The notes below the pieces were generated by a model, which searched no databases, had not been told where the DNA came from, and saw only the letters and a list, made by a program, of their open reading frames with translations. The translations under genes were made by a program, and so were the position numbers. From Pezicula radicicola (lineage: Eukaryota; Ascomycota; Leotiomycetes; Helotiales; Dermateaceae), in contig PDUO01000007.1 in assembly GCA_003008705.1 (NCBI GenBank), positions 1,183,939 to 1,247,938 on the forward strand: a DNA stretch of 64,000 nt, written 5' to 3'. Position 1 is the first letter of the stretch, and each line of letters opens with the position of its first letter. This document shows, in pieces, positions 45,650-58,297 of the stretch.

Positions 45650-47340
45650 ATGGCTGAGCTACCCTTGGGAAGCGGCCTCGGCATTGCTCTCATCAGCCTT
45701 GTTACAATCATCTTGGTATCATGGAAATCTCTACGAAAGTCGAGTCCATATCCTCTTCCACCAGGACCAAAAGGCGAGCCAATAATTGGACATATGAGAA
45801 TCGTTCCCTCTGAGAATCCACAACTCTACTACCAAAAACTATCCAAAGAATACAGTATGTCTCGCAGATTCTTCTTTTCCCAAAAAAATAAAATTGAAAA
45901 GCAAGCATTACTGAAATGGGTTTTCACAGATTCCGACCTTCTCTACTTCCGACAACTAAACACTCATGTTGTCGTTCTTAACAGTGTCAAAGCTGCAGAT
46001 GAGCTCCTTTCAAAACGAGGGGCTAATTACTGCGACAGACCGCGATTTGTACTATTCGAAGTTATGGGATGGGGTCTGACATTGACATTTCTACCATGGG
46101 GTGCGAGGTGGAAGGCTCATAGAGCACTGCTACAAAAAGGGTTCACAAAGTCAAACGTTATCCAATACCAAGGTCTACAAGAGCAGGAAGCCCGGCAAGC
46201 AATTAACAGTATTGTGAGGCAGCCTTCGCAATATGAAGGCAAGCTCCGGAGATTTGCTTCTGCCATTGTTCTGAGGATTGGATTCGGGGTTACACTGTCT
46301 GGGGACGATGATCCGTATATTCAGATTGCTATCGATGCGAATATGGCTACAGGGAAGGGTGGCTCACCTGGGGCTACAGTTGTGGATTATTTTCCTTTCC
46401 TAGCCAATTTTCCGAACTGGATAGTGAGATCACAGCATTTGAAGCATGCCAGGGAATGGGGTTGGGCCATTAGGCGTCTTCACGATGTTCCTTTTGCCGA
46501 TGTCAGAGAAGAATACGTATGTGTAATATATCTGCCCTTTCCGAATTTCGACTGACGTGTGAATAGAAAGCTGGAAGAGCGATGACTTCCTCCTTTGTCT
46601 ATCCTCTGCTAGAACAGCATGAAGCGAACGAAAAAGCTGGCATCCCAAACGAGTTCACAATGAAAGATATCAATGGCTCAGCAGCTTCAATTTTCATCGC
46701 TGGCTCTAATACAACCTACACAACAACCATAGTCGGCATCCTCAACCTCCTTCTCAACCCATCTGTCTTCTCCAAGGCCCGCTCAATCATAGATCGCGTA
46801 ATTGGAATCGACAGATTACCTTCCCTGAAAGACAGAGAGAATCCGGAATTGAGATATATGGAGTTCATCGTCGAAGAGATCATGAGATGGCGACCTCTCT
46901 CACCGGTTGGCATACCACATAGAAGTATCAAGGACGATGTCTACGAGGGAATGTTCATCCCAGCAGGAACAAACGTCTATTTCAACGCCTACGCCATGTC
47001 GCGAGACGAATCCATCTACAAAGATCCCGAACTCTTCAACCCAGATCGCTACACGCCTCAGTCTGAAGGAGGAGCAGGAGAGCCCTTCTTACAAGGACCA
47101 TTTGGTTTCGGAAGAAGGATATGTGTGGGAAGACATCTCGCTCAAGCAAGTGTATGGATTGCGTTAACGACTTTGATTGCTACACTTGATATTAGTAAAC
47201 CGATTGGTTCTGATGGGAAGCCTGTTGAGCCTGCTGTCAAGTTTAGTACGGGTTTGAGTAGTCATCCGGCGCATTTTGATTGTGATTTTAAAGTGAGGAG
47301 TCCGAAGGCGGAAATGCTCCTGAAGAATTGGAACAATTGA
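45650..47340 (+). CDS. Cytochrome P450 monooxygenase
   Basis: Three exons (45650-45854, 45930-46516, 46567-47340) encode 521 aa. An N-terminal membrane anchor (about 8-25, GLGIALISLVTIILVSW) is followed by the Pro-rich hinge YPLPPGPKGEPIIGHM. The C-helix is WGARWKAHR. The I-helix FIAGSNTTYTT carries the oxygen-activation Thr. ExxR is in EEIMRW (about 368-371), FNPDRY is the meander-side motif, and heme-binding FGFGRRICVG places the Cys ligand near residue 450. It resembles fungal O-methylsterigmatocystin oxidoreductase-type P450s, a broad group without predictable substrate. The first intron is 75 nt, free of stops and a multiple of three, so its retention would insert 25 residues. No backbone biosynthetic enzyme adjoins it. 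Confidence 0.94.
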
Positions 47341-48292
47341 GTTGTGCTTTGACTCGGAGCTGAGAGTAATAGATCCTGGTATCATCTCTCCATCATCGAT
47401 TCATGGTTTTAGACAATAATCCCAGTTATGTGCGCATTGTTAAGAATCCGAGGAGAACGACGTCAGGTATCTTAACAAGAAACAGAGTCGCGTTGTAGGA
47501 GTTTGAGAAAGACAAGCCTCGGAATTTAACTCGCTTGATAAACCAACCCAAGTTTGGTTGTAACTCCACTTATTCCCACACAATGTCTAGCATTGTTTTC
47601 AGAAAATAATGAAGCTAGAATTTAGAAGTCTCGATGTGAATCTGAAATTTGTACCAGAGATCGAGGAGGAAATATATCTTCGGAGGGTTCAACCGTACAG
47701 GGATCCAATACTTTCGAAGGGGCTCGCTTGTCCGGCTTTCATATTGCTTTTCCCTGCTGTCCGTGACAACCTTGACTTCCCGGGCCTGACTGGCCGGCAT
47801 CACCCCATTGTGCCCATTCATAGACTCACCTCCGCAAGCCTTGCATTTGGGGCGTATATCAACCCAATCATATCACTCACAGTCTGCGATGGCGGCAAGG
47901 TGTACGCGGGCCTTGATTGTTTGACCGCTGGGCTAGGATTGACTTTGGGTCAAAAGTAGGCTGCGTTGAGGCATCAACCTTAATCCAGCTCCTTGATTAC
48001 GATTTACGTCGTACTGAAAGCTCTTGGCTGTCAGTAACTCTATGATCTGCCCGTATGTTCTGTTTGAGAGAGAGAGAGAGAGGCTGAAAGCACGCACACG
48101 AGCGTACAGCACTCTACGTACATATGAGAGGACGAACAAGGAAGCAGGAGTAGGAACCTCGCAAACCCCCAGCCACTGTCCGCCGAGAACAAAATTCTTA
48201 CGTTTTACCATCTCTTGGAGAACACGGCATTTCCATGCCATTGATTTGCCCGTTTGCCAAACACCAGATGCCACTTCCTGCCCGCTAGAGTC
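47341..48292. other. Intergenic, promoter of the 48293 regulator
   Basis: A frame at 47609-47959 (116 aa) lacks any recognisable domain. A GA-rich run lies near 48064-48082. No RNA gene. Confidence 0.5.
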
Positions 48293-51200
48293 ATGTCTTC
48301 AAGTAACGGCGGTGTCCAGAGTCAGCATTCACACCAAAATGCCCTGAACAACCCAACACCTCAACCGCAGCAACCCGTACCGGCAAATTCTACTCACAAC
48401 CACGCCCATCTCAACTGGGGACACCAGGGATGGCAACAACAGCCTGTACCGCAACAAAACCCTCCAAATAATCAGCCGTCTCCTGTATCAAATACTGTTA
48501 ACTCGACCTCCGCTCATGCAAACGGTAATAGCAACACTCAAGCCACACCCGCTTCTCTTGCCGGTCCCAGCGCACCGCCTACAAGGAGAGCTCCCATTGC
48601 ATGTCGAAGGCAAGATTAACTTCCTTATTAGAAACTCTTTTATTAGATTTATCGGCTCTCAAACCTTAGAATAGAATATTGCAAATGAAGTGGCTGACGA
48701 TTGGTACATAGATGCCGGAGACTAAGAAGTAAATGTGTTCATGAGAACGCGCAGCCACCATGTCAGAGTTGCCAAGGGGCAGGCCCGCAAGTTGCTGCTG
48801 AATGGTGAGATGGACATAATTTTCCCCTTCGTGTGTTGGAGTAACATATGAGGGAGCTGACAGCGTTTAGTGTGTTTGCTGCTCGTGGTAGACACGATAC
48901 TGATCGTGAGGTAAATTATCCCTTCTGCTTCCCCGACGCTGTAGGAATAAATATTGATACTATGTGTTGTAGTTTCGGAGGAAGAGAGTCAAGCTCTCTG
49001 AGACGAATCCCAGTGGGGTTGTAGTAAAGGAACAGCAGTCGTCAGTGCCAATACCGTGAGTTTTCTAGCATTTGACATCTAGTGACTTCTGGCGTGTTGC
49101 TGCGAGATCTATCCCCTTTAAAGCAGCTCCAATTCTAAAGTGGATGGAAGATATCATGTTAGAGTACTGACATAGAAATCTACTACAGAAAGGTCGAGGT
49201 CCAACCTTCTATCATAGACCCAAGATTATCATCAGCCTCTTCATCTCAGGACCCATGGGATTTGCTTCCACCATATGATGAGCTGGTGGAAGGATGCAAA
49301 ATGTTTGGTACATCATGCATCCAACTCGGTCAGTTCTGATGGCATTTCTCATGTCTAACATCACCACTTACACAATGTAATTTAGGATTTATGCCCAAAG
49401 CTCTCTTTCTCGAACGCCTAGCAAAAGATAGGCGGTCAATCAGTCCTTTCCTACTTCTCTCAAAACTCAGCATTTCGGCTCGCTTTACTCCCAGTCTCAT
49501 CCGACGGTATGGAGAAGAAGGTAAGGCTAGTGAGCATTTTATCAATTTGGCTAGTCAGCTTGTACCGGATGAGATGTATGAACCTACGCTGGAGCGGACA
49601 CAAGCATTCTTCTTACTCGGTGTTGCGGAGTGGGGAAGGGGCGCAAGGAATCGAAGCTCGGTATGCTCTATAGCCCCAGCCTATTTCCTTTAATTTCTGA
49701 TAGTTACATAGATAAATATGGGTATTGCTGTAAGAAGTATGACTTTTCTTTCATCCCACAATACCTGTCACCCATTAACACCATTTAGTGGCTGGGATTC
49801 TTCGACTGCATAGAGAAGAGACGTATAATCTTCCTGAAAACGCAACCGCCGACAACGTCGTCGATTCAGAAGTTGCTCGGAGGACTTTCTGGTGTATAGA
49901 ATGTAAGTCACTTCTTCGTTTTGATTTTCATAACTCAAATTTTAGGCCATGATAATCTTTATACCGGTCACAATGCTCCCATATCCTTCACACGCACCGA
50001 TATCACCACTCTTCTACCCTGCGAAGAATCCGATTTCGCCTTCGGTCGTATTCCTACAAAACGTGGAGCCCTGTGTGGTACACAAGCGGCTAAGATCAAC
50101 CCATCACTATGCTCTCTCAAAGCTCGTTCTCTCTTCGGAACTCTAATTCAAGTGCATAATTTATGGGGACAAGTGGCCCGCAGAGCCTGTCGGACTGAGA
50201 GAGAGAAAGAGCCGTGGCAGGAGTGGAGCGAGTATATGACATTAACAACGGCGGTGCGTATATTTGAAGACAGTATTCCGGACAGACATCGGTGGAGTAT
50301 ATGGAATTTCAGGGGTTATAAGGCGGAGGCTGTGGAGTTGGTGAGTGGTGCTTTGAATGATTTAAGCGCTATAACTTACTGTTTAGGCATATCTGTCAAT
50401 CGTGACAATAACAAGACTAAACAACATAGTCATCCGTCGCATATATCTTGAAGAGTAAGGGGATTCCATCCAATAAACTCCACAGCTAACCAGCAAAAAG
50501 CATAATGCGTTCTGCTCTTGCGTCCAGTGACAACAACTCCTCCACACCCGCACCGCCCAACTTCTGGGCCACCGTCTCCTTCGAACTCTTCACCAATCTC
50601 GGTCTCCTGTACGAACAAATCGACACTTTCTTCACACTCCACTCTAACGAAGAAGGCTACCCAACAATGCTAGTATTCTGCACCTACATTTGTGGCTCGT
50701 TAGCATCCTACCTTTGGAAATGGCCCACGTTATGTCCCACTCTCGCATCAGGAGCCGAAAAGATGCTAAAACGATCACTCGAAGTACTAACAGGACTTGA
50801 AGGAGCATGGCCACATGCCAAGGTATGGTTAGAAGCTTTACGAAAAGTAGCCTTGCCAATGCGGGCTAAGAAAGCGCAAACTAGACCATTGAGTGCGATG
50901 AGTAGTCAGGAACGGTTTCTGAGCGCTGCTGTGAGCCATCCTTTTGGCTTTGCCAGTTGTCATGAAATTAACATGCCTCGTGAGCAGGATGGTCTTGATT
51001 GCCCTTCTTCTAAACGTACAAGTACTCCATCTTCCCAATCTCAATCTCATAATCATGGATCTACTGGATCTCCCCTTTCGAGTTCGACACTTGGTAACTC
51101 TTCTGTTTCTGGAAATGGAAGTACACATACGTCAAACACAGGATTCTTAGATCCAGCTCTTGTTCATTTTGCTTCTAACTCTGGTCATACTTCTGCACCT

Positions 51201-51536
51201 CGTTCTTCAAACCAACAAGAAAGAAAAAGATTAAACACAGAGAGTTTAAATCTACTAAGTAATGTAGCTGTTGATCATCTGCAACAAACTACTACTTCTC
51301 CTTCTCAGTCTCAATCTCAGGACGTTAATGGGATTGGTAGTGAAGGGGAAGTATCTGGAGTATCTGGCATGGGATGGAATCATGGGGATGAAGTATCTAG
51401 CTTGAGTTGGAATGATGGAGATGATGGGAGTGGGAATGGTGATGGGAATGGGGGGTTGCCTAATGATAGCTTTGAGGCGGATTTAAGTGAGTTTTTACAG
51501 GGGCATGTTGGATTGGGGTTGATGGAGGGGTGGTGA
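48293..51536 (+). CDS. Zn2Cys6 fungal-specific transcription factor
   Basis: Eleven exons encode 861 aa: 48293-48609, 48712-48804, 48871-48910, 48973-49055, 49189-49328, 49386-49660, 49712-49736, 49799-49912, 49946-50340, 50387-50454 and 50501-51536. Gln/Pro/Asn-rich residues 1-95 precede the zinc cluster with Cys104, 107, 114, 123, 126 and 137. Intron 1 (48610-48711) uses a GC donor (GCAAGA) and splits the cluster after Cys104. The sixth Cys is created at the exon 2-3 junction, which supports both splices. The middle region (INMGIAVRMAGILRLHREET, VARRTFWCIE, CHDNLYTGH) is the fungal-specific transcription factor domain. The C-terminus is Ser/Gly/Asn-rich, probably an activation region. Target genes cannot be inferred. 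Confidence 0.9.
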
Positions 51537-51984
51537 TTGTGGCGGTGGGAGGGTGGAAGGGAGAGGGTGGTAATAATGGTGATAAGTGGTGTTATGTTAG
51601 GGGTGGGATTGGGGAATTTAAAAGGGAAGATATTCACGGAATGGAAATTAATAAAAGTTTATTGGGAATGTAACCATTACTGAATTGAGTTTCTGGATTG
51701 TTTCGAGTTACTCAATTTGGGAAATATAGTTGTAGTGGTTGCGCAATGGGTTGTCGTAAATTCTAAAACATGTTTTAAGAGATCAAGTAAAGTTACAAAG
51801 ATTTTCCCATCAGCTTCATACAGACGTTCTAGTGTGGGTATGTCTATAGCCATGGTAGCGCGGCTGTATTCCAGTACTAAGCTGACTGTCAGTCTCCCTA
51901 TAAAAAACCTAACTTTATTGAAGTATGTTCCTTAAGCTAAGCTAACATTCTAAAAATCTACATAAGCACGTAGAAAAGGAAGTA
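51537..51984. other. 3' region of the 48293 regulator
   Basis: Contains TTCGAGTTACTCAATTTGG near 51701. No gene. Confidence 0.5.
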
Positions 51985-54000
51985 TATTATAGCTCGCTTA
52001 ATTTCCTGTCTTCCCAGGAAAAAAGTGACAACAGGAAGGGAAATAACAAGTTCATTTGATTTTTTTTCTCGGTAAATTTCTCTAAATGAGCTGAATATGC
52101 AGGTTAACTCTAAATCTTAAGTTGGCTATTTCTCGAAGGTTTGACTTGCTAAAGTGTTGAACTATTTGTGTTCTTGACCGGAGCTGGATTCTTACGAGCC
52201 GATCCAGGTTCTGCTTATGTACTGTTAGGGGAGGTAAGTATAAGAGGAGAATGTTTTTAAGTTAGGTTCCACTATATATTAGGTAGAATTCATTCCTAGT
52301 ATTTTATCTTATATCTTTTTTGTCTTACATACTAACTTAGGTATTCATTGTTAAGTTCTTGAGGCTAGCTTAATCTCCCAAACATAATGGTAGCAAATCT
52401 CGAACCTGGAGAGATAGCTCTGAGTATGAGTTGTCGTATCGATCACACGGTGTGTAGGCCACTTCTACTTTTAAAGATGAAGAAATGTTGGGTATGAATT
52501 TTAGGGGAGGGGGTTAGCAGAAGGGATAACGTGTTGGATGGGGAAGGAGGTATATACCTAATAACTCGCTTAATAAGATTTTAAGTGACAACAGTAGAGA
52601 CTATAACAGCGATTTTATATAATTATTACTAACCACTTATCTTAGATCACCTCTTCTGATATGGTATCTTTAATTGCTATGGGTTCCATTAATACTGTGT
52701 TGATATTTGGTTTTCGGTACGTTGTTTATACATTTACTCCTTCCTAAGCTGCTTTTGTTGTTGCTACTGCCCTGCTATTGTTTTAGGAGGTAGAAGAGGG
52801 ATAATAATATTTAGTACTATGGAGTATAGATTTAATTCTGGAATTGGTAGAGCTAGAATGAGAGAGTGTAATTAAGTTGATTAATAGTACACTGTAAACT
52901 AGTTAAGGAGAATGATAACTATATCTAGGTGATTGTACTAGAAAGATATTGTTTATCGTAGATGTTGGGGTGAGTTTTAAAGGGAGAAGAAGTGTGTTCA
53001 GAAGGGAAGGAGTAAATGGTAACTAATCATTTCTTGTATTTTAAGAACTAGATTAATCGCCTTGGTCCTGTTGTCTTTACTGTTGGTCAAGCATAGGGTG
53101 ATTATTAGCAGGCACCTAGAGTTTCTCGAAATATTGTACGTAGTGTAGGATTATTTCGTTCTTCTTACCTCTTATTTCCTCCTCTCTTACTTTTGAGTTC
53201 ACTCTTCTAATAGTAACATTTGTAGATACTCCATTTCTACACCTAACTCGCTTAATTAATAATCTTTAGATGTGACAATAGAACTAGCTCTAATAATAAT
53301 TTTATTCAATTCTTATTCTTTTCCTACTTATCTTAGGTTATATTTTTGATTTAATGTTTACTATTGCTGTGTTTTATATTGCTGCTGTAGAGGTAACAGG
53401 TATTATATCTTTAGAGGGTTAAGTATTTCTATGCCTACTTGCAAGTAGCGCCCTATTTTGTACTAGAATATTTGCACCGTTCCTTACAAAAGCTCCCGTA
53501 ACCTTCCCTTAGCATTTAGTGGGTTCGTGTAAAGTATTACTGCTTTGGGTTGAATTTCTTAGTTGTTTCTATGGAATTTGTGTTTATCGATACGTAAACG
53601 GTTCTGAATTTAAACTTAAGCTTTCTTTGAATCTTATATTTACTATTGTGTTGTGTGTTTGTTGTTAGAACAAGTGGCTAGACTCGAGGCTCGAGTCGAA
53701 TTTTTATAGTTGTGTGAGACAACTGCAATGGCAGTTATAATTTAGAGAAGGAGTTCACTCGGGTAAGACTAAGTCATTACCTATGTATAATCCGTCTTCT
53801 AGGACAAATGGTTCTGGATCTTTGTCCTCGCTTTTGAGATACTTGAAGTCTTCGTTTGATCGCATATAGAGTATATTGCTAATTTAGCTAATTAAGATTG
53901 TATTTTCTATCCTCTTAACAATATGTACCACTTATTAAAAGGTTTTATTGGGTTGAATTCGAAGTCTCTAAGTTAAGACTACTTCAATTGTCTTTAGGTT
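51985..54000. repeat. Diverged repeat units beginning CTCGCTTAAT
   Basis: Three units start with the same block, CTCGCTTAAT then a short variable gap then (A)GTGACAA: near 51992, 52565 and 53246. After units 2 and 3 the order continues alike, with a CCACTTATCTTAG or CTACTTATCTTAG word, then a run about Ctattgctgtgtt-like T-rich DNA. Spacing is roughly 570 and 680 bp. The region is AT-rich and full of stops but, unlike 1-3837, retains CA and TG. I interpret it as old tandem or nested copies of a repeat. Confidence 0.5.
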
Positions 54001-55703
54001 GTTCTATATAGGTTTATAGCTTAAGGAAAGTAAACAAGTAGTTCTACATAGAAATTTATAGCAGCTTGATAAAAGGGATATTAATTACACAATTAAGCAG
54101 GTTATAATGACTAGATTTGCGAAGCTACCAATTACTAGTACTCCTACCATTAAAGAGAACTTAGACAACTCTTTCGAAGATATTCGGAATGTAGATAAAA
54201 GCAACCCAGCTATACAACATTAAACAAAGAGTTGCCAGATCCATACCAAGCATTCTTAGAACTTCGATTCTCTAATCATCCATACCGAATAGAACCAAAG
54301 AGATACTCTTTAAATAAGGCTTTAAATTAATTGCTTTCTGTGTCTCTTAGTAGGGGTTTCGATATATGTTGTCAATTGTCCCCTTGTTGTTATTCTATAG
54401 ATAGAATTCATTCTGGTAAACTAGATTATCACTATAGCTAGACAAGTACTTGTCTCACTTACCACCAGTATAAAGCATCCAAAGCTCTTACCCCTCCTCG
54501 CCATCAAGGCACATATCATTACTCTTTCATCTGTCAATGCACTCTGGATATATTTGTTCGACCAACGAAAGGTCTACATTCCCTCTAGACGCATTGTCTA
54601 AAATACTTTAGAAGTGTGCTAATACTTAAAGGAGGTAGAGATGAATATTTGTTAACGAGTTTATTGGTAGTGCTAAACAATGTCCTAATGTCTTTTATGA
54701 AGTTGCGGAATTACTTAATTGACTTGAGTAACTCGCTTAAGTTGTACAGATCCAAGCATGCGCATGATTATTATTTAGGGCCACATGATATTTTGAGGTG
54801 AATTTGTGGTATCTAGTTGTGGAAGTTGCGTTGACTATCCGCTATTGGATTCTTGATGTGCAATTACTACAGCCGTACATCACAGAGTTGGGTACAACTG
54901 CTCTCTAAGGAAACCGAGCTGTAGTCTCTTCAAACTTGTTCTTCATCTCGATCTCGGTCTCAATTTTCTTCTCTAAGTCACTCACAGCAAAAAGTAGCAG
55001 CAACAAGCTGGTGAGCTATCAGAAAAATGACTTTCTCGCTAACACAACGCTCGCTAAGTACCTGTACCTAAGTACGGAAGGTACTCAATGATGTACTTAA
55101 TACATATGACCGTACAACCCCTGAACAAAGACAACGACCCCCAGCCTCTTCCTCCCGAAGGAAGCGATAACCAGGCACGAAGGCTATTCTATCGGTCCTT
55201 CTCCATGTAAGCATGCAAGCGGCTGCAGCCTTGCATGGCGGGGTGAGTTGCGTGCTTTGGATCCCCTGATATCAATGGCTTGATCCTATTCCTGTGCATG
55301 TGAAAGGTTGATCTGGTCTGGGATAGAGATGGGGATGAAGCCTATCTTGGGGTATCCCGTGTGGCATGCATGAGCGATTTTGTGGTGTAACGGTGTTGTG
55401 GAGATGGACTCGATGAGATGAACAGAGGGATGACAGAGATTGGGGATTGGCGTTTGCGGCGGTCTCGGTTCTTGGTGTATCTAAATACTTTCTATTTTGA
55501 ATTCTTGAACGGGAAATGAAGGATAAGTGTGGTGGTATAGGAAGATGTTGGACGTTCGTAACGAATTATCTGGTGTTGTGTTTAGGTGTAATGTCCCGTG
55601 ACTTGCTTTTTGCAGTTAGACCTAACTTAGACTCTTAGCCCTCTTAGTCCTATAGCTATGCGCCTGTTATAGTAAGCCCGGCAGTTGTTGACCTAAAAAG
55701 GAA
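54001..55703. other. Gene-poor AT-rich to mixed region
   Basis: No gene supported. TTGACTTGAGTAACTCGCTTA occurs at about 54718-54738. The ORF at 54616-54801 is AT-driven and unconvincing. Confidence 0.5.
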
Positions 55704-56252
55704 ATGAAAGTTAGGTTTGAAGATGGAGAAGGAATGGATAAATTCCGTTCAAAGATGAAAACAGCAGGAAGTATTCGGTTTTCTTTGCTTATCAGAGCAC
55801 ACGTGAAAGGGGCCTGGATACTAGATACACGGCACTCCCAAAGAAAGCCGAAAAATGACAAATCGAGAGAAGGCACGGGATACGACATAGATAAATCCCA
55901 TATGCTTCGAGATCTGTACTACAACGCTACAGCTTGGGGCAGACTCTTTCAAATACGAAGTACCCAAATAAGAGCTGAAAGCCGAAAGATCACGGCTAGC
56001 CAGCTACCGAGAAGCTGTCGTCGAGTCTTCTTCCCCAGAAGCACGGGACTACACATGCATTCAGTCAAGACCCCAAACTTTGATTATATGCGAGAGTTTC
56101 CCTCCACACTTCACCCCCTCAACTTAACTCCTCATCTCCGCACTCTTGTGCAGCGGGAGTTCTGCTGGAGAAAGATCTTTGAATCGGGCCTTTTCTATAT
56201 CCTCAAACGGGAACATGGCGTGCAATGGCGGTGGCAGTTTCATGCTATTTAA
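55704..56252 (+). CDS. Hypothetical protein frame, 182 aa
   Basis: An uninterrupted ATG-to-stop frame of 182 codons, the longest in the 51.5-58.3 kb gap. It is rich in Arg, Ser, Lys and Phe. There is no signal peptide, transmembrane segment or domain I recognise, and no obvious introns. It could be a chance frame or a lineage-specific gene. Confidence 0.2.
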   Translation: MKVRFEDGEGMDKFRSKMKTAGSIRFSLLIRAHVKGAWILDTRHSQRKPKNDKSREGTGYDIDKSHMLRDLYYNATAWGRLFQIRSTQIRAESRKITASQLPRSCRRVFFPRSTGLHMHSVKTPNFDYMREFPSTLHPLNLTPHLRTLVQREFCWRKIFESGLFYILKREHGVQWRWQFHAI

Positions 56253-58297
56253 TGACGTGTCATGTGATGTTGGTGGCTGAAGTATTTCTGCAGCTGCAGA
56301 ATTTGGGACACCAGCACTACCGGTAGGACTTCCGAGTCCGTAGAGCTAACGCCACTGGGAAGTTGGGAATGCCCTTGAGTCAAGTTCAATAGGTACGGGA
56401 GCGGGAGGTACTCCATATGAACGAACGCGTAAGAACGCATTCGGTGGAAAGAAAAGCTTTTTGCATAATGTCACCGTTTGCTCAATCCTTACGAGCAACA
56501 GATTTGGCGTCCTATGCCAGTCAGTGACGAAGTTGTGCTGGCGACAGGAGGTCTTCGAAACCGGATGAAAGGACTTAAATTATTTTTGATATTTGTCGTT
56601 GGCCGTACTGAGATAGTGTAGCGAGCTGGGCATGAACTCCGCAATGTTGGCATTTCTTAGGAGGCGTTGTTAATTGTTATTATTGAATATTCATGCTACT
56701 TTTATCGGGATTCGGTATGTGGTGCGTGGTGCGAGATGATGTAGTCTTTCGCTCATCTTGGCTGCTCATCGCCTCGTCCCCTCTCCAACTTGCTCATCAT
56801 GCCATCCCATCAAGGTCGTTTAAAACTCCCAATCTCCTCATAGAGTTCGCACCAAGGTATTTGATGAGTCGTGTGAGTGCATGCAACTGGACCAACGGCA
56901 TAGAGCCAACCGTACCGTAGTTTTACTGTACCAACCAATTGCGGCCTCACCAGCGCATAAACGCGTTGGAGGCCCTGAGAGAAGGGAAGGGGAGTGGGCA
57001 TGGAAGAACGGCAGAAGACACGAAGAAGCGCTGTGTTTCGAGGGATTGGCTTCGCTTGGATGCTGAGCCAGAACAAAACCAAACCTCATTCAGACCGTTG
57101 CATCGGTCACAGCCCTCCGATTGGCTATAGGTGCAGACACCCGGCGACTGACCCTTTTGAGGCAAAGTTGGAGGCAACTCGAGCAGGGCATTCTGGTCAA
57201 TAATACTGCAATGAGAGAAAGTTGTGCAGTACGACGAGGAATGTGGCTTAGTGGCACAGTCGGTACTTCACTTAGCTTTGCCTCGGTATTTGGAAGGAAA
57301 GTATTTATTATATACCGTACCTAGTTCCCTAGTCTTGTAGAATGAGGTCGTAGGATGATGGGAAGTACATACGATGTAGACTTTGTTGAGGGAGTTTGTG
57401 TTTTGGAGAGGAGAAGAAGCAGGAGGATGTGACCTGATTCTGTGCCGTGTTCTGTGTTCCTGTGGCGTCAAATACGATGCGGTGACTTCCTTGCTCAGCC
57501 GGTGCTCATGTCAGAAGGCCCAGCTCCAGCTTGCCTACAATACCCGAATAATGCTACTTGACCCTGCTGAAGCACTGAGAAACTTGTAGCCCGGACCCAT
57601 CAGCCAATGAAATAGGCGCATGCCAGCCCTCGCTGCCCCCGTTCCGATGTCCACATCCTCCAGCAGCATCTTCCCAGCACACCCGTCTGCGCTCTCGTGA
57701 GCCGGAACGTTACAGTGCAACTTGCGCTGCCTCCAATTTCAATTACCTACAAGGCGTTGCAAATAGTCTCCTTACCTGTACCATCAACGCCTGTCGTCGT
57801 CGTCGTCGTCGTCGCCTTCTTCACGTCTTCTTCTACTCATCATCCTCATCGTCGTCGTCGTCGCCGACAACATAACCAACATTCCATCCCCAACATTTCA
57901 TCCCACCTTCATCCACATACATCCTGACCCCCCAAGGTCATACCAACACCATTGTTTCCTACGGTTTCCACCTTCAGCCGTCACCCCCCAAAATAATACC
58001 GCCGAGTGCACGCTTCACCCACCACGGCCTTCTACGACACCCTCTGCCTCATCCCCGCATTTCGTGAAATGAGTGCATTGTCTCCGCCAGCATCAAATAT
58101 ACGGACCGAATAAGTACTCCAGGCGACTCTCCACGAACACCATCGCAACTCCACTACCCCATATACGCTGTGCGACAATACGTCCCGAACTGCCATATCC
58201 AAAACCTGACGCCATCGAGAAATTCGACCTCGTATCGAGGACATTGTCTCAGAGAGCGGGTCTTGGTTGCAAAATATATCGACTGCAGTCGGACGCC
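56253..58297. promoter_or_regulatory. Upstream region of the COL-26/BglR-like regulator
   Basis: GC-richer than the DNA before it. Overlapping short frames on both strands (56.8-57.2 kb) look like composition artefacts. Trinucleotide tracts (GTC)n lie at about 57793-57814 and 57848-57863. The stretch from about 57.7 kb is C/T-rich, suiting a long 5' UTR. The frame of the regulator is open upstream to an ATG at 58073. Confidence 0.5.
57793..57863. repeat. Two (GTC)n microsatellite tracts
   Basis: Uninterrupted GTC/CGT repeats of about seven and five units separated by CTTCTTC-rich sequence. Confidence 0.9.

Noticed and set aside
42730..47340. Biosynthetic gene cluster around the P450
   Set aside because: No polyketide synthase, peptide synthetase, terpene synthase or prenyltransferase is present in the window.
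56810..57324. Many overlapping 60-90-aa frames
   Set aside because: Both strands open because of GC-rich composition; no splice signals or domains.
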